Source of the DNA: Nitrospinaceae bacterium
GTDB lineage: Bacteria > Nitrospinota > Nitrospinia > Nitrospinales > Nitrospinaceae
Assembly: GCA_024644405.1 (NCBI GenBank)
Contig: JAHELC010000001.1
Coordinates: forward strand, 72,854 to 136,853
DNA length: 64,000 nucleotides
Reading direction: 5' to 3'
The notes beneath the pieces were generated by a model. The model ran no database searches. It was not told where the DNA came from and worked only from the letters and a program-made list of their open reading frames with translations. The position numbers were made by a program, and so were the translations under genes. Below are positions 13,810-21,434 of the stretch, piece after piece (position 1 is the stretch's first letter; the number at the start of each line of letters is the position of its first letter).

Positions 13810-14904
13810 CTAGCGGATTTCCCTGAGGTGGGTCATGACCTGATCCAGGACGGATTGGCCGAACAACTTGCCGTTCATTTGGTTTTGAACCTCTTTTCCC
13901 ACGGCGTAAAATTTTTCCAGTTGACTGCCGTTGGGGAGTGGCGTGATCTTCAGTCCGTTCTGTTTCATGACGGTGATGGCCTGGTCATTGTCTTCCTGGA
14001 TTTTCTGCACCAGTTTTTTCAGATAACCCTTGCTGATATCCCGGACAGCCTGTTTATGCTTGTCCGGCAAACGGTCGAACACGCGTTTCGTCATCAACAC
14101 ACCGCCGGTGGCGTTGGCCATGCGCAACTCGGACATGTAATTCACCTTGGTGAACCATTGCAACGCCAAAGCGCCCATGGGTGAGGCGTATACCGTATCC
14201 ACCATTCCCGTTTGCAAAGACAATAAAACGTCGGTAACCGAAAGCGGATGCGGGCTGACCCCCAACCCACTGTAGGTCGCCTGCACCAGGGGATCACCTT
14301 CCCACATCCAGGCTTTTTTGGGGCGCAGGCTTTCGACCGAGGAAACCGGCTCGCTGGAAAAAAAGTGGACCCATCCCACCGGCACCCAGCCGAGCAGGAT
14401 GTACCCTTTCTCCTCGAATCGGGCGGTGAAATAGTCGTTCATTTTTTCATAGATATGTTCGATCTCCTTGTCGTTGCGGAAGAGAAACGGCAAATCCAAA
14501 ACGCGGACTTCCGGCAGAATCTCCCCAAGGCCCACGCCGGTGAAGCCCGCGGCATGCACCTGCCCGATGCGCATTTTGCGGATCACGTCGATCTCGTCTC
14601 CCGACACGCCGCCGGGATAAAACTTGAACCCCACTTCACCATTGGTCACGCGCTGCAATTCTTTTTCCAACGAGCGCATCACTTTCATCCAGGAAGAACC
14701 TTCCGGCGCCAGGGTGGAAAACTTGATGCGGGTTTTCTTGGCAGCCAGCGCTTCCGGGGCCTGCCCGAAAATCAGCGCCAGCGCCAGCAACAGCGATGCC
14801 AGAATGCCGCACACGATGCATCCCAGGGTGGCAGGTCGAAGCATTCTTTTTTTAATTGCCGGCAAACTGAAATGAGAAGTTTTAGTGCGTTTAGAATAAA
14901 TCAT
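13810..14904 (-). CDS. dctP: TRAP transporter substrate-binding protein, DctP family
   Basis: This periplasmic receptor (364 residues) presents a carboxylate-type ligand to a TRAP permease. A signal anchor ending EALA precedes KIKFSTLAPEGSSWMK-like and GGVSGDEIDVIRKMRIG motifs typical of DctP7/TakP proteins that work with TatT. The start at 14904 has GGAG seven bases upstream; the longer frame (14949) overlaps tatT more deeply without gain. It overlaps the tatT end by 14 bp. No DctQ/DctM permease follows; the next gene downstream is convergent. Confidence 0.9.
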   Translation of the reverse strand: MIYSKRTKTSHFSLPAIKKRMLRPATLGCIVCGILASLLLALALIFGQAPEALAAKKTRIKFSTLAPEGSSWMKVMRSLEKELQRVTNGEVGFKFYPGGVSGDEIDVIRKMRIGQVHAAGFTGVGLGEILPEVRVLDLPFLFRNDKEIEHIYEKMNDYFTARFEEKGYILLGWVPVGWVHFFSSEPVSSVESLRPKKAWMWEGDPLVQATYSGLGVSPHPLSVTDVLLSLQTGMVDTVYASPMGALALQWFTKVNYMSELRMANATGGVLMTKRVFDRLPDKHKQAVRDISKGYLKKLVQKIQEDNDQAITVMKQNGLKITPLPNGSQLEKFYAVGKEVQNQMNGKLFGQSVLDQVMTHLREIR

Positions 14905-15748
14905 CCGCTGACTCCAGTAGTTTTTGGGCCTTTTGTTTCGCCACGGCATTGGCCAGTTGCTGTTCGGGCAAAGTATCCGCCGGGGCGTCCATTACCTCCC
15001 CTAACAGTTTTTTGAACAAGGGCCGGTCCTGCATCTGAACCGCGTAGGTCTTGGCATAGATCACCTTTGCCATCAAAAATTTATTCTGTGTCAAGTTGAG
15101 GGATTGCTCAAAATGACTGCGGGCCACGTCCGGTTTTCCGCCCAGCAGTTTGGAGCGGCCGCCGTAAAACGCGCCCAACAACAGGTGCGGTCCGGCATAG
15201 TGATAAGACTCGTCCATTGCCAACGCTCTTTGTAAAATAGCTTCCACCTTGGAGATGGCGACAAAAGCCTGGAGATCGTCCAGGTTGAGCATCAGCCAGC
15301 CCGCCCAGCACTGCCCCATCCAGTACAATCCGGGCAAATGATCCGCATCCAATGTCTGCAACGTGCCCTTGAATTGTTCCGGACTCTGCGCGGTCAGGTG
15401 TTCCGGCGCGCCATCGGCCACCAGCAATCGTTCGGCATAACCCCGGCCCCGAAGATACAAACGGGAGGCGCGTTTTGGATCGGTGTCCTCCACAAAACTG
15501 AAAGCATACCCGCAAAACCCTTCGGCAAGATTTTTCAACAGGGTTTCGTTCCCCGGGTCCTCCCGCAGCAGGCCTTCGAGCATTTTCAGACTGGCGGGAA
15601 TGGCTTGTTGCGCCAACACGGGGTCGGTTTCTTCATTGATGGAAATATACTGGCTTTGCACCATCGGCGTTGCCATCCGGGTGGAGAGGGTGGAACACCC
15701 CTGAAAGAGGATCAGAAGAATAAGGCCTGCCGGAATTCGTGCATCCAT
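14891..15748 (-). CDS. tatT: TatT-like TRAP-associated TPR lipoprotein
   Basis: This 285-residue protein has a short lipoprotein-like leader (FQGC, Cys 17) and helical TPR-type repeats, including LLKNLAEGFCGYAFSFVEDTDPKRA, which matches the T component of TPATs (TatT, as Tp0956 of Treponema). TatT trimers bind the DctP receptor and are thought to deliver hydrophobic ligands across the periplasm. The immediate overlap with dctP supports the pairing. Confidence 0.85.
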   Translation of the reverse strand: MDARIPAGLILLILFQGCSTLSTRMATPMVQSQYISINEETDPVLAQQAIPASLKMLEGLLREDPGNETLLKNLAEGFCGYAFSFVEDTDPKRASRLYLRGRGYAERLLVADGAPEHLTAQSPEQFKGTLQTLDADHLPGLYWMGQCWAGWLMLNLDDLQAFVAISKVEAILQRALAMDESYHYAGPHLLLGAFYGGRSKLLGGKPDVARSHFEQSLNLTQNKFLMAKVIYAKTYAVQMQDRPLFKKLLGEVMDAPADTLPEQQLANAVAKQKAQKLLESADDLF

Positions 15749-15796
15749 GGATCTATCATAGCAAAACCCTGTAAGGGCAACAACTTATACCCCATT

Positions 15797-15825
15797 TTGA
15801 CAAGACTCAGCCAAACTGTTATGAT
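15797..15825 (+). promoter_or_regulatory. Sigma70 promoter of the DUF1844 gene
   Basis: Consensus TTGACA (15797-15802), 17 bp, TATGAT (15820-15825). The expected start is near 15832, giving a short leader before the ATG at 15870, which has GGAG upstream. Confidence 0.65.
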
Positions 15826-15869
15826 TTCGCACATCTCAAGGAATACACGTAACCTCTGGAGACAGGATC

Positions 15870-16250
15870 ATGAGCGATGCGGAAGGCGAAGGCTTTGTCA
15901 TTAAAGACAAGCGCTCGTCCAAACAGTCCGAAGAAGAAGCCAAGGCCTCCGACGAGTCTCAGAAGAAAGAGCCCGCCGCCAAGGAGGAGCCGCCTTCCCA
16001 GGCCGCAGAACTGAATTTTTCTACCTTCGTTTTATCGCTGGCCTCTTCCGCGTTTTACCACTTGGGAGACATTCCCGATCCCATGACCGGCAAGAAAGAG
16101 GAAAACCTGCCTGCCGTCAAGCAGACCATCGACATCCTCATCATGCTCCAGGAAAAAACCAAGAACAACCTCGATGCCGAGGAAGCCAAATTGATCGAGC
16201 AGCTGATCTACGAACTGCAGGTGAAGTACCTGGCCAAGAAGCCCAAATAA
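15870..16250 (+). CDS. DUF1844 domain protein
   Basis: This 126-residue cytoplasmic protein has a charged, low-complexity N-terminal half (residues 1-48, rich in Glu, Lys, Ala) and a C-terminal DUF1844 module with FSTFVLSLASSAFYHLG and LPAVKQTIDILIMLQEKT. The module is typical of delta-proteobacterial and Nitrospinota-type genomes and has no known function. It stands alone behind a strong promoter. Confidence 0.85.
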   Translation: MSDAEGEGFVIKDKRSSKQSEEEAKASDESQKKEPAAKEEPPSQAAELNFSTFVLSLASSAFYHLGDIPDPMTGKKEENLPAVKQTIDILIMLQEKTKNNLDAEEAKLIEQLIYELQVKYLAKKPK

Positions 16251-16364
16251 CGATTATTTCCTCATCCACTTACTGGACTCCCATTCCATCTCCAATGACT
16301 ATTGCCTTCCTTATAAAGAGGGTGGTATTTTGTTTCTTTCTATCGAAGTGAACCCTAATTTTTC

Positions 16365-17093
16365 ATGACCCTTTATTCCGATCACATTGGCGCTTTTATT
16401 CAGGGAGTGACCGACCCGGAGGAGTTGCGTGCCTTCATCAAGCAGAAGTTTTCCGAAGCCGAGATCCAGTACGCCTATGAAAAAATGCTGGCGGACACCA
16501 AGGCGCTCGCCAAGGCCGAGAAGATCCCCCTTCTGAAAGCGTTCTGGCAAGTGCTCGACCGCGCTTATGCCAGCAAGGCCCCGCCCCTGACCTGCCAAAA
16601 GGGGTGCAGTCACTGCTGTTACACCGGCGTCGCCCACACCCAGCTGGAATGGGACGGCATGATGAACGCCGCGCGCGACAAGGGCATCGACCTCAACGCC
16701 ATCATCGAAAAATCGGAGAAGACCGTGCGCAAGGTGGCGAAGACCCTGGAATCCGGAGTCGATCCGGAAACGGTGGACTGGTACCACATGGTGGTCAACC
16801 AGCGGTGCCCGTTTCTGGACGAGGAGGAGTCTTGCATGATTCACGAGGACCGGCCGCTGGACTGCCGCCTCATGGTCGCCTTTCGCGAAGTGTGCGCCTC
16901 GAAAAACCTGGAACACGCGCAACGCGGCGTGCTGATCGAAGAGGCGGTGGCGCCGACCGTCATCGCCCGCCTGCAATACGAGACGACACCCAAAATCAAG
17001 CGGCGCAAATTCACCGGGACCCAGAAACTGAGGATCATCCAGCACTGGCTGTTGACCTGGAAACACAAAAAAGGCGGAAAAAAGAAACGCTGA
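16365..17093 (+). CDS. YkgJ-family cysteine-cluster protein
   Basis: This 242-residue protein has the CxxxCSHCCY cluster (KGCSHCCYTGVAHT, about residues 81-94), then CPFLDEEESC and DRPLDCRL, the pattern of the YkgJ/CxxCxxCC family thought to bind an Fe-S cluster or zinc. The N-terminal half is helical and lacks motifs; the last residues are very basic (KHKKGGKKKR). Biochemical role unknown. Confidence 0.8.
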   Translation: MTLYSDHIGAFIQGVTDPEELRAFIKQKFSEAEIQYAYEKMLADTKALAKAEKIPLLKAFWQVLDRAYASKAPPLTCQKGCSHCCYTGVAHTQLEWDGMMNAARDKGIDLNAIIEKSEKTVRKVAKTLESGVDPETVDWYHMVVNQRCPFLDEEESCMIHEDRPLDCRLMVAFREVCASKNLEHAQRGVLIEEAVAPTVIARLQYETTPKIKRRKFTGTQKLRIIQHWLLTWKHKKGGKKKR

Positions 17094-17145
17094 TAAAGGC
17101 AGAGATCAAAGAATAATACAGAGGTATGCCCTGAGGCCGGGTGAA

Positions 17146-18120
17146 TCAACCCTTCAGCATGTCGAGGGTGAGGCCTTCCTGGGAAAGGATCATATCCAGC
17201 TTGCTTTTAGGGCCGATGGCTTTCAGGTATTTTTTGGTCTGTTCAAAAATATCGACCAGTTTGAAATCGCTGTAAGTCGGTTCGTGGTGATAAAAGGCGA
17301 TTTTCTTCACCTTGGCCTCCAGGGCGATATCCACGCCGATAAACATGGAGCTGTGCCCCCAATCTTCTTTTTCGATTCCTTCAATGAAGGTGTATTGGGA
17401 GTCGAACACCAGCAGGTCGGCATCCTTGAAAAACTCGATGGTGGGTTTGAGGCTGTCATCCCCGAGATCTTTATACTCTGAGTCGGTCGCGTAAATAAAC
17501 GACTTGCCGCGATACTCCACCCGGTAGCTGAAACACTGCCCGGGATGGTTCATTTCATGCCAGGTGATGCGAACGTCACCCAGCACGATTTCCTTTTCGT
17601 CTGCCAGGGAAACAATGTCGATATCGGCCTGACACGAATCGAAGGACACCGGAAAATAATCAAAATGCTGTTGGCCGAGCAGCCGTTGCTCCATGTTGGG
17701 ATGAGAGCCGTAAACCTTGAACCGGTTGCCTTCTCTATAAAAGGGAACAAAAAACGGGATACCCATGATGTGGTCCCAATGGGTATGAGTCAAAAACAGG
17801 TGAGCTTCGCCCTGCCCTTTCCCGAATTCCTGCTCCAGAAGCTGGTTGCCCAGAACCCGGAGACCCGATCCGCCGTCAAAAATCAAATGATGGGCGCCCA
17901 CCCGAACGTGGACGCACGAGGAATTGCCCCCATAACAGCTCTTCAAATGATCGGGAAGGCCGCCCACAAACGCTTTGCGCGTGGCCGCATCTTTAAGGTC
18001 TGCCGGACGGGCCTGCTCCAGGACCTTGATGAGCTTCTCGCGCACGTCCTGTCCCACCATCGGGCTGGGAATGGAGCCCCGGACACCATAAAATGTAACC
18101 AGGAACGACTGTTGGTCCAT
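17146..18120 (-). CDS. MBL-fold metal-dependent hydrolase
   Basis: This 324-residue metallo-beta-lactamase-fold protein has the metal motif THTHWDHIMG, an early FDGGSGLRVLG strand, HEMNHPGQCFSYRV and FIYATDSEY, the layout of RNase Z/cyclic-phosphodiesterase-like MBL proteins often found with bacterial signalling modules. It carries an insertion near residues 30-60. The ATG at 18120 is used; a TTG three codons upstream is possible. Substrate unknown. Confidence 0.8.
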   Translation of the reverse strand: MDQQSFLVTFYGVRGSIPSPMVGQDVREKLIKVLEQARPADLKDAATRKAFVGGLPDHLKSCYGGNSSCVHVRVGAHHLIFDGGSGLRVLGNQLLEQEFGKGQGEAHLFLTHTHWDHIMGIPFFVPFYREGNRFKVYGSHPNMEQRLLGQQHFDYFPVSFDSCQADIDIVSLADEKEIVLGDVRITWHEMNHPGQCFSYRVEYRGKSFIYATDSEYKDLGDDSLKPTIEFFKDADLLVFDSQYTFIEGIEKEDWGHSSMFIGVDIALEAKVKKIAFYHHEPTYSDFKLVDIFEQTKKYLKAIGPKSKLDMILSQEGLTLDMLKG

Positions 18121-18225
18121 AGTCTGCAAATGAAGGAAAGAAAAGGCTCGTTGCCTGTTTCAACGGAGCATTACTAGGGCGAAAAGAATCCCTGAACTCA
18201 GCGCATTTATTATACTTCGGATGGC

Positions 18226-19104
18226 TTATTTATAAAGGACTTCTTTAGCCAGATACAGACTTTCCCGGGTTTCCTCCACAATCTCCTCCAAGTCTTCCCG
18301 GGAGAGACCCTGTTGGATCAGAAAATTGTAATTGACCGGTTCCTCGACATGGGAAATGCCGTTGCCCATGTCGTAGGTATTGGCAATTGCATTGGCGATG
18401 ATCACAGCCAGAAGGATGGGGTATTTTTTTCCCTGATTCGACATGGTCAGATAATGCCCGCCGACGGAAGTCACGACCTCTTCAGGGACGGGCCACCATT
18501 TCCGAATAAACAACGAGCCAAGTTCCGGGTGCGAAATCCCGAATTTTTGAATTTCCAGTTCATGCAGAGGGCCATCCGTACCGCCAATCTTCTTGAGAAA
18601 CGCCGAGTATTCCTCCGGGATCAGGTAATTGAATACCATGATGCCGATATCGTGCATCAATCCGGAGAGGTAGCACATATCCTGTTCGATCTTTAATCCC
18701 TCCAACCGAGGGCTCAAAATACGTGACAGAATGGCGACGGCCAGAGAATGCTGCCAGAATTTACTTTGGTTGATTCCCTTGCCTTTCATGAATAATTTAG
18801 GAACTTCCAGCGTATATGCCAGATCGAGAATCATTTTGAGCCCCAGCCGAATAATGGCCTGGGACAGGTTTTCGACCTTGTTGCCGCCCCGGTTGAAAAA
18901 TACGCTGTTCGACAGCTGTATCATCCGGCCCGATAAAATCGGCTCAGTTTCTATCAATATGGCGATATCGCTGATATTGCTTTTAGGGTCTTCAATTTTT
19001 GATTCCAGGCGTACGAGAATATCCGGCAAGGGAGGTATATTCCCCTTTTCCTCCACCATGGCCAGGATGGAACTTCGCATCCCCTCTTGGGTCGCATTAA
19101 GCAT
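18226..19104 (-). CDS. HDOD-domain signalling protein
   Basis: This 292-residue protein consists mostly of an HDOD domain: LPDILVRLESKIEDPKSNI, LSGRMIQLSNSVFF, LSQAIIRLGLKMILDLA, and LSGLMHDIG in place of a full HD hydrolase site. HDOD proteins integrate signalling, often with c-di-GMP pathways, and usually lack hydrolase activity. AAGGT six bases before the ATG supports the start. It is divergent from the rlpA group. Confidence 0.85.
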   Translation of the reverse strand: MLNATQEGMRSSILAMVEEKGNIPPLPDILVRLESKIEDPKSNISDIAILIETEPILSGRMIQLSNSVFFNRGGNKVENLSQAIIRLGLKMILDLAYTLEVPKLFMKGKGINQSKFWQHSLAVAILSRILSPRLEGLKIEQDMCYLSGLMHDIGIMVFNYLIPEEYSAFLKKIGGTDGPLHELEIQKFGISHPELGSLFIRKWWPVPEEVVTSVGGHYLTMSNQGKKYPILLAVIIANAIANTYDMGNGISHVEEPVNYNFLIQQGLSREDLEEIVEETRESLYLAKEVLYK

Positions 19105-19231
19105 CAGGTACCTTGTAAATTCTCAAAAAATGATCGATTAAAAGCTGGATACGGGTGTTCTCCGGCTTCATCGGTGATGTTTTCCCAGATTTTAGTATAA
19201 GGTTAAAGTTGAAAATTTATAACCCATTTTT

Positions 19232-19247
19232 CAACCCATTTGGGTTG
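19232..19247. repeat. Palindrome in the HDOD-rlpA divergent region
   Basis: CAACCCA, two bases, TGGGTTG is a perfect inverted repeat 30 bp upstream of the rlpA promoter; another AACCCA lies just before it. It could be an operator shared by the divergent genes. The rest of 19105-19448 holds only the promoter. Confidence 0.4.
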
Positions 19248-19276
19248 CAGAATATGAGGGATCGGTCAAATTTGTG

Positions 19277-19305
19277 TTGACCTGATTCCCGGATATTCAT
19301 ACAAT
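19277..19305 (+). promoter_or_regulatory. Sigma70 promoter of the rlpA-greA-trmB-lpxC region
   Basis: TTGACC (19277-19282), 17 bp, TACAAT (19300-19305), each 5 of 6 to consensus. The likely transcript start is near 19312. Confidence 0.6.
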
Positions 19306-19448
19306 TGATGGGAAGATTTCCACTATAAGGTTATATTTTTAAATGATTTACGAGAAAATTTCCGAGATTTGTCCGGCCGTGCCCGCCCGGACCCCATAAC
19401 CTCCTGAAGCCGGTGCCCCCAACTGAAACCCTCAAAACTGACAATCAA

Positions 19449-20201
19449 ATGAAATCAACTGTATCGAACTCCCCATTGCCGTTTATAATAGGGTTCTGGA
19501 TCCTGATCGGTGTGAGCCCAGGTTGTGCCTCGCATCCCATAAAATCCTATCCGGGTCCCGAGACCCATTCCGATTCCGCCCAGACTTTACCTTATCGGGT
19601 AGACGGTCGCGTTTATTATCCTTTGAACAATTCCTCAGGGTTTGTTCAAAAGGGCATTGCGTCATGGTATGGCCCGGATTTCCATGGGAAGCTCACTTCC
19701 AACGGAGAGGTGTATAATATGAATTCCCTGACGGCGGCGCATAAAACCCTGCCGTTCAATTCCGTCGTTTTGGTCACCCGTCGGGAAAGTGGGGAAAGTG
19801 TTACCGTTCGCATCAATGACCGCGGCCCCTTTGTGGGCGACCGGATTATTGATCTCAGTCAGGGTGCGGCAGACCAACTGGGCATCATCGAAACAGGAAC
19901 CGCACCGGTCACGCTTCGGGTTATCAGAGGAGCGCAATCATCTCCACCTCGGAATGCAGCCGGAGCTTCCGCTGAAAAGGAAATCTATTCGGTACAAGTG
20001 GGCGTCTTTGGAGACCTTGAAAATGCCCGGAAGATTTCACACCGTTTTGATAACAGCCGGATCTTTGCGGTCAAACAAAGCAACCGGAAGTTGTACAAAG
20101 TTCTTGTCGGAGAATATTCCAACTACGAAAAAGCCCTGGTACCCATGGACCAGATGCGGCTCCAGGGATTCGAAGAGGCATTCATCGTATTGAGTCCGTA
20201 A
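19449..20201 (+). CDS. rlpA: RlpA-like lytic transglycosylase / septal ring lipoprotein
   Basis: RlpA proteins cleave or bind denuded peptidoglycan glycans at the septum. This 250-residue version has a hydrophobic leader ending GC (possible lipobox SPGCAS), a double-psi beta-barrel with GIASWYGPDFHGKLTSNGE, AAHKTLPFNS and VRINDRGPFVGDRIIDLS, and a C-terminal SPOR domain (YSVQVGVFGDLENAR...). The conserved HK and ND residues are present. The ATG at 19449 is chosen; an in-frame GTG at 19413 is the alternative, and neither has a clear ribosome-binding site. Confidence 0.88.
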   Translation: MKSTVSNSPLPFIIGFWILIGVSPGCASHPIKSYPGPETHSDSAQTLPYRVDGRVYYPLNNSSGFVQKGIASWYGPDFHGKLTSNGEVYNMNSLTAAHKTLPFNSVVLVTRRESGESVTVRINDRGPFVGDRIIDLSQGAADQLGIIETGTAPVTLRVIRGAQSSPPRNAAGASAEKEIYSVQVGVFGDLENARKISHRFDNSRIFAVKQSNRKLYKVLVGEYSNYEKALVPMDQMRLQGFEEAFIVLSP

Positions 20202-20243
20202 CCCCGGTTACGGGACTAACAACTTAAAAAATATCAGCAAGCC

Positions 20244-20717
20244 ATGAGATTACCGATACTGGATAAACTTGAAAAAGATTTAATGGAGTCCAAAAAAGAA
20301 CTGGACGTCGATATCCCCAAAGCCTTGAAAATTGCCACGGACATGGGTGATCTCAGCGAAAACGCCGAATACAAGGCGGCAAAAGAACGTCAGATGTTTC
20401 TGGAGAGCCGGATCTCGCAACTTCAAAAGCGAATTGGAGATATCACTTCCATCGATATCAGCCGCATTCCCAAAGACCGGTCCGGACTCGGCAGCACTTT
20501 GCTTTTAAAGCATGTCGACTCGGGGGAAGAAAGAAAATATTTCCTGGTATTCCCCGAGGAAGTGGATCCGGATACCGGCAAACTCTCCATGGCCTCCCCG
20601 GTCGGAAGAATGCTGGCCGGCAAAATGGAGGGGGATGAGGTCGAGGTGCCGGTCGAAGGCGAACGGCAAAACTTTGAAGTCATCCAACTGAAAACCATTC
20701 ACCAGGAGAACGGTTGA
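20244..20717 (+). CDS. greA: Transcript cleavage factor GreA
   Basis: GreA rescues backtracked RNA polymerase by stimulating cleavage of the RNA 3' end. The 157 residues comprise the N-terminal coiled coil with the acidic tip (DMGDLSENAEYKAAKERQ, whose D and E coordinate the catalytic magnesium) and a C-terminal FKBP-like domain (SPVGRMLAGKMEGDEVEV). It is followed at 15 bp by trmB. Confidence 0.93.
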   Translation: MRLPILDKLEKDLMESKKELDVDIPKALKIATDMGDLSENAEYKAAKERQMFLESRISQLQKRIGDITSIDISRIPKDRSGLGSTLLLKHVDSGEERKYFLVFPEEVDPDTGKLSMASPVGRMLAGKMEGDEVEVPVEGERQNFEVIQLKTIHQENG

Positions 20718-20732
20718 AAGACCGGAGATCCC

Positions 20733-21389
20733 ATGGCAAAGCGGCTCATTCCATTCGATAAAATCGCCAGCGAACATCCTTGCTTTCTGGACCCGGAGGA
20801 ACGGCCGGACTGGTGCGGCCTGTTTCAAAACAGCCATCCGCTGAAGCTGGAAATCGGATTCGGCAACGGCAATTTTCTCATCGACATGGCCATTCGCGAA
20901 CCCGAAAGTAATTTCATCGGAATGGATTTTTACCATAAGGGCATTCGCAAGGTCATCACCCGCATGGAGCGGCTCCATCTGAAAAATATCCGGATCGCTT
21001 ACGGCGACGCCAGCGAAAAAATCCCCATTCTGTTTGAAGAAGGTGAGCTCAGCGAGGTATTCATTAACTTTCCGGATCCCTGGCCCAAAAAAAGACACCA
21101 CAAGAGAAGATTGATCAAGCCGCAATTTGTCGAGACCCTGGCGGGCAAGCTGGCGCCGCAGGGTAAAGTCCGCATTGCAACCGACTTCGAATCCTATGCA
21201 CAGGAAATCCTCGAAGTCATGCAAGCGAATGCCCGATTCTGCAATCCACACGAGGCCCTGGGGTTTCTCCACGAACGGAACGATATCCCCAAAACAAAAT
21301 ATGAAAAAGCGTTTCTGAACGCTGGAAAGAAAATCTATTATTTCGAATTTTCCAAAGAGCAGGATTATGCGTTGGCCCCCACCGCATAA
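20733..21389 (+). CDS. trmB: tRNA (guanine-N7)-methyltransferase
   Basis: It makes m7G46 in tRNA using SAM. The 218-residue protein shows the SAM-binding LEIGFGNGNFLIDMA, FIGMDFYHKGIRKV and the family signature FINFPDPWPKKRHHKRRL, with the C-terminal TKYEKAF. GGAG five bases upstream supports the start. It sits in the greA-trmB-lpxC run. Confidence 0.95.
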   Translation: MAKRLIPFDKIASEHPCFLDPEERPDWCGLFQNSHPLKLEIGFGNGNFLIDMAIREPESNFIGMDFYHKGIRKVITRMERLHLKNIRIAYGDASEKIPILFEEGELSEVFINFPDPWPKKRHHKRRLIKPQFVETLAGKLAPQGKVRIATDFESYAQEILEVMQANARFCNPHEALGFLHERNDIPKTKYEKAFLNAGKKIYYFEFSKEQDYALAPTA

Positions 21390-21422
21390 CGGATCGGGAT
21401 GTTTTGATTTTTGATACCAATC

Positions 21423-21430
21423 ACGGAGGT
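21423..21430 (+). promoter_or_regulatory. Shine-Dalgarno fixing the TTG start of the LpxC fusion
   Basis: ACGGAGGT ends five bases before TTG at 21435. The earlier in-frame TTG (21411) has no such site and would place this sequence inside the coding region. Confidence 0.7.
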
Positions 21431-21434
21431 TTCA

